Shown: positions 26,635-36,007 of the stretch, piece by piece
Position numbering within the stretch: position 1 is the first letter of the stretch
Layout: each line of letters begins with the position of its first letter
Assembly (NCBI GenBank): GCA_027485695.1
Contig: JAIXQO010000002.1
Coordinates: 434,001-498,000, forward strand
Length of the DNA stretch: 64,000 nt
Source: Pseudomonadota bacterium
GTDB taxonomy: Bacteria > Bdellovibrionota > UBA1018
Direction: 5' to 3'
Position numbers and translations under genes: made by a program
The notes under the pieces: generated by a model
What the model saw: only the letters and a program-made list of their open reading frames with translations
What the model was told of the DNA's origin: nothing
The model's database searches: none

Positions 26635-28302
26635 ATGACTGAAACTCAAAACAAACCTTGGTTGAAAAACTACGCGCCTTCCATGCAAAAAACCATCGAC
26701 CCCGACCAGATTCAAAACCTGGTCGAATTGATCGATCAAACCTGCAAGAAGTTCTCTTCGCGCACGGCCTTCTCGAACATGGGTTTCGAGATGACATTTG
26801 CAGAGATCGACGAAGCCTCCAAGAAAATGGCGGCATTCTACCAATCCGAGCTCAAGCTAAAAAAAGGCGATCGCATCGTCATGATGATGCCGAATCTGCT
26901 TCAATATCCGATTGCACTTTTCGGTGCAGTCCGCGCCGGCCTGGTCGTCGTCAACACCAACCCGCTCTACACGGCGACGGAAATGCAGAAAACGTTTGCG
27001 GACTCCGGAGCAACAGCGATCGTCATTCTTGAAAATTTCGCTGACAAACTGGAACAGATCATCGGCCAGACTTCGATCAAGCATGTCGTGGTCACCGAGA
27101 TCGGCGATTGTTTCCCGACCATCAAACGAACACTCGTGAACTTCGTCATTCGTCACGTCAAGAAAATGGTCCCGCCTAACAACCTTCAGAATACGATTCG
27201 TTTCCGCGACGCTCTCGCACGCGGCGCGACTCTACCGTTCAAGGCTCCGGAAATCGTCAATACGGACCTTTTGTTTCTCCAGTACACGGGTGGAACGACG
27301 GGCGTTTCCAAGGCGGCGATGCTCACTCACCGCAACTTGATCGCAAACATGTATCAGATGCTCGAGATCATGAAGACCAAGCTCACCGAAGGTGACGAGG
27401 TCGTCATCGCAGCTCTTCCGCTCTATCACATCTTCTGTTTGACGGTGAATTGCTTCGGGCTATTCAGTTTCGGATCTCACAACATTCTCATTACTAACCC
27501 CAAAGACATCCCGGCATTCATCAAAACCCTCGAAAAAACAAATCCAAGCGTCATGATCGTCGTGAGCACGCTCTCGGCCGCATTGATGAATCATCCGCTT
27601 TTTGCTTCGCTCAAACTCACCCGACTCAAAGCAACCGTCGCCGGTGGCATGGCGCTCAAGCGCAGCGTGGCTGACGAGTGGAAAAAACGCACGAATACAC
27701 CCATCATCGAAGGCTACGGCCTTACCGAGGCGTCGCCGCTCGTATCCTGCAACCTACTCGACGGATCAGACCGTATCGGAACGATCGGCCTTCCTGCTCC
27801 GTCGACCGAGATCAGAATCGTCGACGAGAACGGTGTCGATGTGGCTTTGGGCGAATCCGGCGAGCTTTGGGCGCGGGGACCTCAAGTGATGAAAGGCTAC
27901 TGGAATAAACCCGAGGAGACGGCCAAGACGCTGACTCCGGACGGTTGGCTCAAAACCGGAGACATCGCCGCCATGGATGTCGATGGCTACTTCAAGATCA
28001 TGGACCGCAAGAAAGACATGATCATCGTATCGGGCTTCAACGTCTACCCGAACGAAGTCGAAGAGGCGATCATGCAAAACCCAAAAGTCCTCGATGCTGC
28101 CGCAATCGGAGTCGAAGACGCTCATTCAGGCGAAGTCGTGAAACTCTTCATCGTTAAACGCGACGCCTCGCTGACTGAAGAAGAAGTAAAAAAGTACTGC
28201 CGCGAGAAACTCACGGCGTACAAATGCCCGAAGCATGTCGAATTCCGTCCGGACCTTCCGAAGACGAACGTCGGCAAGATCCTCCGCCGCGAACTTCGGT
28301 AG
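26635..28302 (+). CDS. fadD: Long-chain acyl-CoA synthetase (FadD type)
   Basis: This 555-residue enzyme activates fatty acids to acyl-CoA via acyl-adenylate. The AMP-binding motif LQYTGGTTGVSKAAMLTHRN, the second motif EGYGLTEASPLV, the FACS signature DGWLKTGDIAAMDVDGYFKIMDRKKDMI and the C-terminal catalytic lysine in LPKTNVGKILRREL are all present and spaced as in E. coli FadD (561 residues). The enzyme probably acts at the inner face of the membrane, feeding beta-oxidation or phospholipid synthesis. It ends at a strong terminator. Confidence 0.94.
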   Translation: MTETQNKPWLKNYAPSMQKTIDPDQIQNLVELIDQTCKKFSSRTAFSNMGFEMTFAEIDEASKKMAAFYQSELKLKKGDRIVMMMPNLLQYPIALFGAVRAGLVVVNTNPLYTATEMQKTFADSGATAIVILENFADKLEQIIGQTSIKHVVVTEIGDCFPTIKRTLVNFVIRHVKKMVPPNNLQNTIRFRDALARGATLPFKAPEIVNTDLLFLQYTGGTTGVSKAAMLTHRNLIANMYQMLEIMKTKLTEGDEVVIAALPLYHIFCLTVNCFGLFSFGSHNILITNPKDIPAFIKTLEKTNPSVMIVVSTLSAALMNHPLFASLKLTRLKATVAGGMALKRSVADEWKKRTNTPIIEGYGLTEASPLVSCNLLDGSDRIGTIGLPAPSTEIRIVDENGVDVALGESGELWARGPQVMKGYWNKPEETAKTLTPDGWLKTGDIAAMDVDGYFKIMDRKKDMIIVSGFNVYPNEVEEAIMQNPKVLDAAAIGVEDAHSGEVVKLFIVKRDASLTEEEVKKYCREKLTAYKCPKHVEFRPDLPKTNVGKILRRELR

Positions 28303-28334
28303 TCACTCAGCGACTCGACTTTTGAAATCGGTTG

Positions 28335-28370
28335 GCCCCGGCGTACGCGAGCGCCGGGGCTTTCTATTTT
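28335..28370 (+). terminator. Intrinsic terminator after fadD
   Basis: A 9-bp GC-rich stem (GCCCCGGCG with CGCCGGGGC) closes an 8-base loop and is followed by TTTCTATTTT. It lies 32 bp after the fadD stop and insulates fadD from the riboswitch-controlled gdx gene. Confidence 0.9.
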
Positions 28371-28416
28371 GTACGACTTCATCTATAGATTTCGAATCAC
28401 CCTGGTGGTTCTCACT

Positions 28417-28457
<41 letters not shown>

Positions 28458-28467
28458 TCAAAATCAT

Positions 28468-28803
28468 ATGAATACTGCTTGGATTTGGCTCGGAGTCGCT
28501 GGACTATTCGAAATCGCCTGGTCGATCGGTCTCAAATACACTCAAGGTTTCACTCGACTCTATCCGTCTATCGCGACTTTATTTGCCCTCGGCATCAGTA
28601 TGTTTCTCTTGGCCAAGGCGGCCGAAAAACTTCCCATCGGAACTGCCTACGCCGTTTGGGTCGGCATCGGGGCCTTGGGCGCGGCTGTATTGGGGATCGT
28701 ACTTTTTCAGGAACCCGCGACTCCAGGGCGTTTATTTTTTCTTGCCCTGCTACTCATTTCTATCGTCGGACTAAAATTCACCGCCGGTGGTGGCAACGGT
28801 TAA
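28468..28803 (+). CDS. gdx: Guanidinium exporter Gdx (SugE), SMR family
   Basis: The 111-residue protein has four transmembrane helices and the Gdx subtype signature: WLGVAGLFEIAWSIGLKYTQGFTRL with the essential Glu in helix 1, and LPIGTAYAVWVGIGALGAA in helix 3. Gdx proteins are dual-topology homodimers that exchange guanidinium for protons; no partner SMR gene is adjacent. The ATG at 28468 is chosen because longer frames would run through the riboswitch. The guanidine-III aptamer directly upstream independently supports the substrate. Confidence 0.95.
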   Translation: MNTAWIWLGVAGLFEIAWSIGLKYTQGFTRLYPSIATLFALGISMFLLAKAAEKLPIGTAYAVWVGIGALGAAVLGIVLFQEPATPGRLFFLALLLISIVGLKFTAGGGNG

Positions 28804-28809
28804 AACGAA

Positions 28810-28835
28810 CTCCCACGCCGGGAGAATACCTTTTT
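28810..28835 (+). terminator. Probable weak terminator after gdx
   Basis: A 5-bp stem CTCCC/GGGAG with a short loop is followed by AATACCTTTTT, starting 7 bp after the gdx stop. The short stem makes it weak, but its place is right. Confidence 0.5.
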
Positions 28836-28869
28836 GAAACGCACTAGATAAAGTTCGAAACACTTTGAA

Positions 28870-28915
28870 ACGGGGCACGAGCCACTACTGAGAAAAAGCT
28901 CACGGTCCGCCCCGT
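28870..28915 (+). repeat. Inverted repeat in the leader of the 723-residue secreted protein
   Basis: ACGGGGC and GCCCCGT are perfect complements 32 bases apart, ending 20 bases before the GTG start. The transcript could fold here. No ribosome-binding site is visible between the hairpin and the start, so the element may bear on translation; a regulatory role is conjecture. Confidence 0.4.
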
Positions 28916-28935
28916 GGAACAATTATACAGCTCAT

Positions 28936-31107
28936 GTGTATAAAACAAATACTCGCCCCCTTTTCACTTGGATACTGACTGGTTTCTTCCTGCTCGTACA
29001 ACCGGTACTTGCCGACTCGTTTTGGGCGTTTCCTGAAAATCCAGAACAAATGAACCGCGGGCGACTCAAGGTCACTTACTATCCGCTATCGATGTCGGTC
29101 CGTGCAGACGGCGAGAAGTTCGGCCCACAAGAGGACTATCGTTTCCAAATATTGGACAATGACCTGATCCGAATCAAAGCCAGCCCAGCACAATTGAATT
29201 CTCGATCTGATATCGATTTCTCAAAATTTCCTGGGTACGACTTTGTATTAACCGAAGGGTACTATGGCGATAAATACAGCGATGGTATGCCCCGCTATCA
29301 CCAAGTGTTTTTTCATATACCGGACAACGGACATTCTGATCTTCCCGCTTTTTTTGTGAATCGCCCCAAGGGAGTTAACTTTAATTTTTGGAAATCTTTT
29401 CCTGAGTTTACGTTACCCAAAGGCAAGATTTTTGACTTGTTCACCTCTTCTTACGACTCCCAAACCGGTCAGATTGCCGACTATTCTCGCCATGGTTGGA
29501 CAGGACTGCGCCCGGAAGCGGGCGGAAAAGGTTCGAATACCGCTATTTTTGATTATGATGATTGGGCTCGAAGCGAGTTTTTCAAGTCCTATAACCTTGC
29601 GCAATACCTGGCTGATCCCAAACTCGCGAGTCTCTGGCTCATCGCCTATCCGATTGAGTCGCTCCGGCAACTTTTTTTAAATGGCGTACAAGGTCTCGGT
29701 GGGCACCCACTCGGAGAAGCTTTGAGGCGAATCTATCTTGATTTTGAATTTTGGGGCCTTTGGGAGCATGAATCTGGTTTCTGGGACATATTCACGGACT
29801 TGATCTTAACGACGCGCACGCAACAACCGCAGACTCAAATCATGGTTTGGGGCGCTAAACCGTACCGCACGTCTTACCATGAACGCATTGATTCTACGAA
29901 CGCCGACCGTAAGTGGAGTGAGAACACTGCACGCATTACGGGTCGTGACCTTGACCTTTCGCTCGATCAACTCGTCAAAGACAAGAAAATTGACAATTGG
30001 GCGCTCACTTCTATCCTCCCTCACTTAGGCTCGATCGAAGCACTCGGCTATATGAACAATATCTCCGAGAATGCTTCCTATCACTTGATCCACGAGATCG
30101 AAGTCGAGAGAAAATTGTTTCCCAGTAAGAAGATTGTTCCAGTGTTCTGGTACTGGGTAGAGATCCTCTCTGAAAAACCGTGGGGACTCTCTGAACACTT
30201 CCTAAAGACTGAAAGTGGTTCCTTACGCAAAGTCGCGATCAAACCCATCGTTCCCCCCAGCGTACTTCACAGTGTGACGGCTTGGTCGCTCTTTTTAGCG
30301 GACGGTATGGGGATGTGGAGTGACCCACTTCCGCTCGGTGATGACGAAACACACTACGCGATGGGCGAACCGTTCGGCACGGCACCACTCGGCCCCAAGA
30401 ACTCCCAATACCCCTCCCACACGACCCGTGGACTCGACTGGTCCGCGCTTGCTGCCTATCAGCTTTCACAAGAACTTCCGAAATCGATCATCGAAGCAGA
30501 CACTCGAATTCAAGAAGTTGAATTTTCAGTGGATGGCGGCCGGAACTGGCACTCTGGCGATGACTTGCGCCCCCCGATGGCCGAAGTCCGCCAGCTCCCA
30601 GTCATTCGCGCTAAACCATCCAAAGAAGGCGATCATTGGCTGGTTCTCGGCGTCGATCGCAATGGCCCTCTCTCGGTCCGTGACGTTTGGATTCGTATCC
30701 AAGGAAAAACAGCTCGTATTCAGCTCAAGGGATTTTTCACGACCATTCAAACTTTCCAAAATCAATGTAACGGAATAGCCGTCGGTCCCTCTGGGGATCC
30801 GTCGACTCGCTGTCTGGTCGAGAGAAATCGAACCGAGCCACCGATTACAGTCAAACTCTATCCGAATCCGATTGAAAACGGCCTGGTCAAAGCAGATCTC
30901 GAGATTCCTGATCCAATTCAAGGGCTCGCTTTTAAAGCCCTGATCTATGATCAAAGCGGACGTCAGATACTTCAATTTGATGATACCACTCGCGGCTCGA
31001 CGACACGTTTTGAGATACCGTTTGAGCGCATGGCGCCCGGAGTTTACTGGCTACGTATTCAACTCGCAAACGAAGTAAAGACGGTCAAGTTCGTCAAAAT
31101 AGACTAA
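28936..31107 (+). CDS. Large exported protein with Por/T9SS-type C-terminal tail
   Basis: The 723-residue product begins with a signal peptide (cleavage after VLA, residue 26). The middle is unlike any family I know. Residues 640-723 look like a Por-secretion tail: KLYPNPIENG, then IYDQSGRQIL, then APGVYWLRIQ and a final KTVKFVKID, the same order as type IX secretion C-terminal domains. Before it a segment with VEFSVDGGRNW resembles an Ig-like or oxidoreductase-dimerisation fold. The GTG start is set by the signal peptide. The stop overlaps the convergent hydrolase gene by 4 bp. Confidence 0.7.
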   Translation: MYKTNTRPLFTWILTGFFLLVQPVLADSFWAFPENPEQMNRGRLKVTYYPLSMSVRADGEKFGPQEDYRFQILDNDLIRIKASPAQLNSRSDIDFSKFPGYDFVLTEGYYGDKYSDGMPRYHQVFFHIPDNGHSDLPAFFVNRPKGVNFNFWKSFPEFTLPKGKIFDLFTSSYDSQTGQIADYSRHGWTGLRPEAGGKGSNTAIFDYDDWARSEFFKSYNLAQYLADPKLASLWLIAYPIESLRQLFLNGVQGLGGHPLGEALRRIYLDFEFWGLWEHESGFWDIFTDLILTTRTQQPQTQIMVWGAKPYRTSYHERIDSTNADRKWSENTARITGRDLDLSLDQLVKDKKIDNWALTSILPHLGSIEALGYMNNISENASYHLIHEIEVERKLFPSKKIVPVFWYWVEILSEKPWGLSEHFLKTESGSLRKVAIKPIVPPSVLHSVTAWSLFLADGMGMWSDPLPLGDDETHYAMGEPFGTAPLGPKNSQYPSHTTRGLDWSALAAYQLSQELPKSIIEADTRIQEVEFSVDGGRNWHSGDDLRPPMAEVRQLPVIRAKPSKEGDHWLVLGVDRNGPLSVRDVWIRIQGKTARIQLKGFFTTIQTFQNQCNGIAVGPSGDPSTRCLVERNRTEPPITVKLYPNPIENGLVKADLEIPDPIQGLAFKALIYDQSGRQILQFDDTTRGSTTRFEIPFERMAPGVYWLRIQLANEVKTVKFVKID

Positions 31108-31712
31108 TTTAAGATCGCTTCGAGCGAACTGAACACCGTGAAATGATTGTGCCCGAAATACCACGTATTGTTCGGGTAGGTCGGGGGGTTGTAATTGATA
31201 TCCCCCACAATATCGGCACTCGTGTAGACGTTAAAACCGTTGGTTACTCCGCCGTAAGCCGTGTCATGCACACAGCAGCAGCCATTGATACCGGCGACTA
31301 TTAACGTCTGAATACCCCACTGACGGAGTTGATCAAGCGCAGCTTGGCTGCTCTTGCCAATGAATCCACTGTCATTGTCTTTTTCAAGAACTGCATGGGT
31401 TGTTTGGTTGACCACGCTCATGAGCCGAGTATCCGTTTGATCGTAGTTCTCATACTCGAAAACCAAGACCGGAACACGGTTCGACACGGCCCAACTCAGC
31501 AGCTGGATCTGGCGCTGTACGAGCTGCTCTAATCCAACGCTACCTTCGGCGCCGCCCCGACGATAAAAACCATATTGCATGTCGATCAGAACAACCGCTG
31601 TCGTCCTTGGATCGACTGCAGCTTGAACGATCTGTGGGCTAACAAAAACAGAAATGAGACCAAAAACCCAAGCCGCGCGAGGCACGAGCGTCCGGAACGA
31701 AATCGAGCGCAT
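31104..31712 (-). CDS. Exported isochorismatase-family cysteine hydrolase
   Basis: Starting at the ATG at 31712 (GGGGGAG upstream), the 202-residue protein has a signal peptide (cleavage after VQAA or nearby) and then an isochorismatase-like domain: VVLIDMQYGF with the catalytic Asp, a lysine in the EKDNDSGFIGKS region, and the nucleophile region VAGINGCCCVHDTA. Related enzymes hydrolyse amides, isochorismate or nicotinamide. Export is unusual for the family. It is the last gene of the regulator-ABC-desaturase cluster, 26 bp after the desaturase. Confidence 0.82.
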   Translation of the reverse strand: MRSISFRTLVPRAAWVFGLISVFVSPQIVQAAVDPRTTAVVLIDMQYGFYRRGGAEGSVGLEQLVQRQIQLLSWAVSNRVPVLVFEYENYDQTDTRLMSVVNQTTHAVLEKDNDSGFIGKSSQAALDQLRQWGIQTLIVAGINGCCCVHDTAYGGVTNGFNVYTSADIVGDINYNPPTYPNNTWYFGHNHFTVFSSLEAILN

Positions 31713-31738
31713 GACAGTTCTCCCCCAGAACTTCAGAT

Positions 31739-32539
31739 TTAAAGGTGCGAAGATGGGATTGCAACTGCGGGATGCGGAACTGACTCGATCGCTGGAGTTT
31801 GACCAAACGTGATCAATCCGAATCGAGCCGCAATAACGCAGAGCACATACCCCAGATCCACCTCGAACCATTTGACCGAAAATTTCACACTACCTGGATT
31901 CTGGTGGTGATTGTTTTGAAATCCTTCGCCAAAAACGAGCCAACCGACCATGGTATTGTTACGAGATTGATCGGTGGTGTTGAAGTTTCGATAACCATAC
32001 CGATGAGCCAGCGCGTTCACCATCCAACCTTGAACAGGATGGCTCATAATTCCGAAGAAATATGCGCCGCCAATCCAAAGCGAAGCGGTTCCCCAACCAA
32101 TCAGGCACGCGAGTGCCAGGTGGATCAAATACGGTACAAACCAAAGACGTTTTCGATTCAAGTAACTGACGTCGAAATCAATATCTTCGACCACCGCCAT
32201 CATTCCCGGACTCTTTTTCGTGAGGCGCGCGAGGATCCTCTCGTACGAACGCAATTGCCCCAACCAAAGTCCCATCACGCCTTGATATGCGGGGCTATGA
32301 GGGTCTTTTTCCGTGTCTGAGTACTGATGATGAAGACGGTGCATACAAGCCCAGGCCTTGGGGTCGATACCGGTCACCCAGCTCCCTGTGTGCTCCACCA
32401 AAAAGCGCGTCACCGGTGAAAACCGAACGGCTCCGTGCGCAAGACCACGATGATAAAGTACGGTGATATAGAAAATATTCACCAGATAGCCCAAAGCGAA
32501 GACCGCAAAAGCTATTCCGATTTCTAGCTCAATAGACAT
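31739..32539 (-). CDS. Acyl-CoA/acyl-lipid delta-9-type fatty acid desaturase
   Basis: The 266-residue membrane enzyme has the three histidine boxes of the family: HRGLAH, HRLHH and EGFQNNHHQNP, plus four hydrophobic helices. It introduces a double bond into fatty acyl chains using oxygen. The ATG at 32539 is favoured by AAAGGTCGG upstream and by the natural N-terminal helix. The gene follows the ABC-2 permeases on the same strand (67-bp gap), suggesting a joint role in membrane lipid composition. Confidence 0.9.
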   Translation of the reverse strand: MSIELEIGIAFAVFALGYLVNIFYITVLYHRGLAHGAVRFSPVTRFLVEHTGSWVTGIDPKAWACMHRLHHQYSDTEKDPHSPAYQGVMGLWLGQLRSYERILARLTKKSPGMMAVVEDIDFDVSYLNRKRLWFVPYLIHLALACLIGWGTASLWIGGAYFFGIMSHPVQGWMVNALAHRYGYRNFNTTDQSRNNTMVGWLVFGEGFQNNHHQNPGSVKFSVKWFEVDLGYVLCVIAARFGLITFGQTPAIESVPHPAVAIPSSHL

Positions 32540-32606
32540 ATTCCGACCTTTCTTATCATACGGTGAGCATTGTTTGTAATCGCTGGGGAGGCCCGAGTCA
32601 AACCGC

Positions 32607-33386
32607 TTAATTCTGTGCGCCAATGACACTCATCGCTTGAAATCGTTTTACCCCGACCTTGTAAACAACTAACGAAATCATAACGGCGATTGAAACACCG
32701 GTTACAGCGTACGCGAATGCACGTAAACTCGGCATTTCAATCCAATCCATGGGAAGGAGTGAAACGGCACCAGCAGGAGTCATGAGGAGCACGACTCGAC
32801 CCAATCCCGAGGGGAATATTTTCCCCATCGGATAACTGCTCATCGAAACGGTCATTTCTCGAACAAGAGTCGCCACCAAATTCCCTCTCGGCACGAAAAA
32901 GGCGAGACTTCCGGAGAATACGTAGAGGGCGAACAACCCAACGAATGCGAGCAAGCTCGCGAAAATCGCTCGAACCCCCATCCCCTCCGGCCCCCAAACC
33001 ATGAGTACACCGATCGCTAGACATCCCATGACGAGATCCCCGAGCGCGGAAGGGTGCGTTGAATGAGTTGACACGAGAAAAAGTGGATGCCTAGGTGTCG
33101 ACAGCTTCGACTCAAAACCGCCGCTCGCGATGAGTTCGCCCAACTCCATCCATCCGCCAAAAAAGAAATTAATCCCGCCCCACGCCGTCATGATGAGCGC
33201 ATTCAGGGCGAGGTAGTAAAACAGCAGGTAATCGTTTTCAGGTTTTCCAGCGAATAGCATTCCCCACATTCCGATGAGAAAAATCACGTTGTTGATGAAC
33301 ATACCAAGCGCTCCTGCGATCAAATTCGGGAGATTCGCGCGATGGGCGCTCAGACTGTAACGAATAGATCTCAGTATCCAACCCAC
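32607..33386 (-). CDS. ABC-2 type transporter permease, second subunit
   Basis: This 259-residue protein has six hydrophobic helices and matches the COG3694/DUF990-type permease pattern (SAHRANLPNLIAGALGMFINN, then GELIASGGFESKLSTPRHPLF). I place the start at the GTG at 33386, one base after the upstream stop and behind GGAGG; longer frames would overlap the first permease by 100 bp. It pairs with the other permease and the ATPase to form an exporter whose substrate is unknown. Confidence 0.82.
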   Translation of the reverse strand: MGWILRSIRYSLSAHRANLPNLIAGALGMFINNVIFLIGMWGMLFAGKPENDYLLFYYLALNALIMTAWGGINFFFGGWMELGELIASGGFESKLSTPRHPLFLVSTHSTHPSALGDLVMGCLAIGVLMVWGPEGMGVRAIFASLLAFVGLFALYVFSGSLAFFVPRGNLVATLVREMTVSMSSYPMGKIFPSGLGRVVLLMTPAGAVSLLPMDWIEMPSLRAFAYAVTGVSIAVMISLVVYKVGVKRFQAMSVIGAQN

Positions 33387-33387
33387 A

Positions 33388-34185
33388 CTAACCTCCAAAA
33401 CTCTGGTGCCGAGACTTCGCGAAACGGAAAAAAATACGGTTCCAAATCGCGAATACAACGATCCAAAACAGAATCCGCACCACCCACTCAAGCTCGCTCA
33501 TTTCATAGAACTCGCCCTTGATGCAAAAATGGCCCACCTGAAAAAAGAAATCAGACGCCGGCAGCTTGAGGAAAATCGACCGCCCGGGCTCGCCATAATC
33601 GGCGAGAGGACCGAATACACCTCCGAGCGCGAGAAAAATCTTGGTGATCGGGAGCACGAGATACCGAGTCTCATGCCAGAGTAGTTGTGCCGAGGCCAAC
33701 ACAGATGCCATGAGTGCCTCCACCACACCGAGAAGCGGGATCAACAGTAGGAGACGGAAAAATGCATCGATCACGTCTTTCGCCGGCACGCCAAAAAACG
33801 GAAGCAGCAACAGAGCCGTGACAGCATAGACCAAACGCGCCCCGAGCGTAGCTCCGAATTGACCTGCAAATGTCATCGTCAACCAAGATCGCGGACGTGA
33901 GAGGGAGATCGAGAAATCAGCCGCTGTCCGCTGCATGAACGGCGATCGCAAAAACGTCATGAATAACAGTTCGGTGATCGCGATGTAGACAAAAATCTCT
34001 GAGCGCGAATAGTGTCCCTGGTAGGCGTTGAACCGTCCCCACATTTGGGTCAGTAGCCAAATAAAAAACGGATAGAGCGCCAGATAAGCGAAGGCGCTGA
34101 GAAGATCCGTGAACCGCTCCCGCAGCTGGAATCCCGCGTAGCGGAGGTAGAACGGTAACTCACCTCCTCGACTAGCGGCCCGCAT
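33388..34185 (-). CDS. ABC-2 type transporter permease, first subunit
   Basis: This 265-residue protein has six predicted helices and the N-terminal pattern LRYAGFQLRERFTDLLSAFAY of the COG4587-like permeases. It overlaps the ATPase gene by 14 bp and abuts the second permease, so the three are one transcription unit. The overall arrangement (ATPase plus two related permeases) is common for exporters of lipids or antimicrobial compounds; the substrate cannot be read from sequence. Confidence 0.82.
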   Translation of the reverse strand: MRAASRGGELPFYLRYAGFQLRERFTDLLSAFAYLALYPFFIWLLTQMWGRFNAYQGHYSRSEIFVYIAITELLFMTFLRSPFMQRTAADFSISLSRPRSWLTMTFAGQFGATLGARLVYAVTALLLLPFFGVPAKDVIDAFFRLLLLIPLLGVVEALMASVLASAQLLWHETRYLVLPITKIFLALGGVFGPLADYGEPGRSIFLKLPASDFFFQVGHFCIKGEFYEMSELEWVVRILFWIVVFAIWNRIFFRFAKSRHQSFGG

Positions 34186-35113
34186 ATTGATTCCCTAAGA
34201 CTTCTTCGAGGGTGACCTCGCTGATATTCAGATCCTGAAGCGTATCTCCGTAGTGCCTGGATAGGGCGAAAATTCCTTCGGACATCGGGTAGGAGTCCGT
34301 CATGAGCTCATAAACGTGCGTAAAAGAATTTTCTTCCCCACTCAGCTTAAATCGCGAAACATCCGCCAAGAGCCGCTTCGTCGAATCACTGGTCGTTACC
34401 CGGATTCGACGAAGGTGCTTGAATTCACCTTTCATCTGCTGAATGGGTCCATCAAATTTTTTCACGCCGTGATCGATTAAAATGCATCGCTCACAAAGCG
34501 CCTCTACATCGCTCAGATCATGGCTCGTCAACATGAGTGTCGTGCGCTCGTATTTTTGCCAATGCTTAATGAGCTCACGAAGGCTATTTTTCGCAACCAC
34601 ATCTAAACCGATCGTCGGCTCATCCGCCAACAGCACTTGAGGACGATGCAAGAGCGCAGCGACGATCTCGCAACGCATTCGCTCACCCAGGCTCAGGGAT
34701 CGCACTCGACGATTCAAAAACGGGGTGATCGCAAACGCGTCTGCCAGCTCTCGAATTCGGCTGTGTTTTTTTTCGCCCGTCAGGAAATAGATTTCGGCCG
34801 AGAGATCTAGACAATGCCCCACTGTCATATGGAGATAGAGCTGCGAGCGGGTCCCGAAAACTAGACCCAAGCGCTGATTCGCCTCGCGACTACCCGCCTC
34901 AAATCCCAAAATTCGAGCAGACCCCTCGCTCGGGCTCAAGATTCCACAGAGCATCTTGATGGTGGTACTCTTGCCGGCCCCATTCGGACCGAGAAATGCG
35001 ACGGTCTCTCCGGCATGGATTTCAAACGAGAGGTCGCGCACCGCCGGAGCACTCGTCTTTGGAAATTGTTTCGTGAGTTTTTGGGCTTGAATGGCGATCT
35101 CTGAACTATTCAT
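34172..35113 (-). CDS. ABC transporter ATP-binding protein (COG4586-like)
   Basis: The 313-residue ATPase shows Walker A GPNGAGKST, the Q-loop region, signature LSLGERMRCEI, Walker B VLLADEP and the H-loop TSHD. A C-terminal extension of about 100 residues is typical of this subgroup. The ATG at 35113 has CAGGAG upstream; an earlier in-frame ATG at 35176 would reach almost into the regulator gene. It is encoded 74 bp after the DUF4423-type regulator and overlaps the first permease. Confidence 0.92.
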   Translation of the reverse strand: MNSSEIAIQAQKLTKQFPKTSAPAVRDLSFEIHAGETVAFLGPNGAGKSTTIKMLCGILSPSEGSARILGFEAGSREANQRLGLVFGTRSQLYLHMTVGHCLDLSAEIYFLTGEKKHSRIRELADAFAITPFLNRRVRSLSLGERMRCEIVAALLHRPQVLLADEPTIGLDVVAKNSLRELIKHWQKYERTTLMLTSHDLSDVEALCERCILIDHGVKKFDGPIQQMKGEFKHLRRIRVTTSDSTKRLLADVSRFKLSGEENSFTHVYELMTDSYPMSEGIFALSRHYGDTLQDLNISEVTLEEVLGNQYAGR

Positions 35114-35187
35114 GAAGATGGACTCCTGGCATGAGGCACCAAAATGATTTTTTAACGGTAAGGTTATTTCATCCAAAAAGGAACTAT

Positions 35188-36000
35188 TTAAGAGCCTTCG
35201 AATCGAAACAAGTCCAAGAGTAGAACCGAAACTTGCTCATCTTTTGCTTCGCGAATCACCGGCTCGGAGCGTTCGATTGCATCGAGAATGAGAGATTTGA
35301 TTTGCGCATGCGCTTCAGCAGAAATGCTCATGACAGATGAGAAGTGTAAACCCTTCTTGGGACGATCCTGAATTTGCTGTATGGCCTGCAGTCGCCAATT
35401 CATGTGGTGCCTGGTAATCCAAGGAGAGTCCGATGCAATGTGCACCCTTTCATCAGTGACCGCGAGGCGCTTCCCGTTCCCTTCGACCAGCCCCATCTTC
35501 CTCAAGAGTCCGATCATTTGTTCGATCTCCGCACTCGACAGATTCAGCATCTCTTTGAGCTGCGTTGTATCTTTGTATTGATCAATGCGAAGTAGCATAT
35601 GGACCACGTTGTATTTCCAGGAACTGTAGTATTCGGACGCGAGCTCAGGCTTGGTCTCACTACGAGTGTTGATTCGATTCTTGATGCTTTCACGTTCTCG
35701 AAGCAGCGCCCGAATCTTCTCTTCAAAATAGGACTTCAACTGAGAGGATCCTGAACGTTCACGGTTCAAGAGCAGAATCAAAAAATCTTGCTCAACCTCA
35801 TCGAACTGAAGGAATTCACAAACTCCGAGGAGTTGCTCTTGAGAGAAATGCAGGTCCCCACCCAGGACCTGAGAGATAAAGCCCGGCTGACAACCGAGGA
35901 ACTGCGCCATTTGCGATTTCGCGCCCCAGACCTGCTTTCGGGCATTCAGGAAATGATCGATGCATTCTTTATACGACTTGAACGAATAAACATCCTTCAT
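35188..36000 (-). CDS. TIGR02147/DUF4423-type transcriptional regulator
   Basis: The 270-residue protein matches the TIGR02147 family, expanded in Fibrobacter and Bdellovibrio-type bacteria. It opens with SYKECIDHFLNARKQ, then a helix-turn-helix-like part (residues about 25-60, MAQFLGCQPGFISQVLGG), a DUF4423 core with EYYSSWKYNVVHMLLRI, a winged-helix-like stretch (TQLKEMLNLSSAEIEQMIGLLRKMGLV) and a C-terminal QVSVLLLDLFRF. It is the first gene of the ABC/desaturase cluster. A perfect 17-bp palindrome lies 8 bp before its start, probably its own operator. Confidence 0.88.
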   Translation of the reverse strand: MKDVYSFKSYKECIDHFLNARKQVWGAKSQMAQFLGCQPGFISQVLGGDLHFSQEQLLGVCEFLQFDEVEQDFLILLLNRERSGSSQLKSYFEEKIRALLRERESIKNRINTRSETKPELASEYYSSWKYNVVHMLLRIDQYKDTTQLKEMLNLSSAEIEQMIGLLRKMGLVEGNGKRLAVTDERVHIASDSPWITRHHMNWRLQAIQQIQDRPKKGLHFSSVMSISAEAHAQIKSLILDAIERSEPVIREAKDEQVSVLLLDLFRFEGS

Positions 36001-36007
36001 CTCGTAT

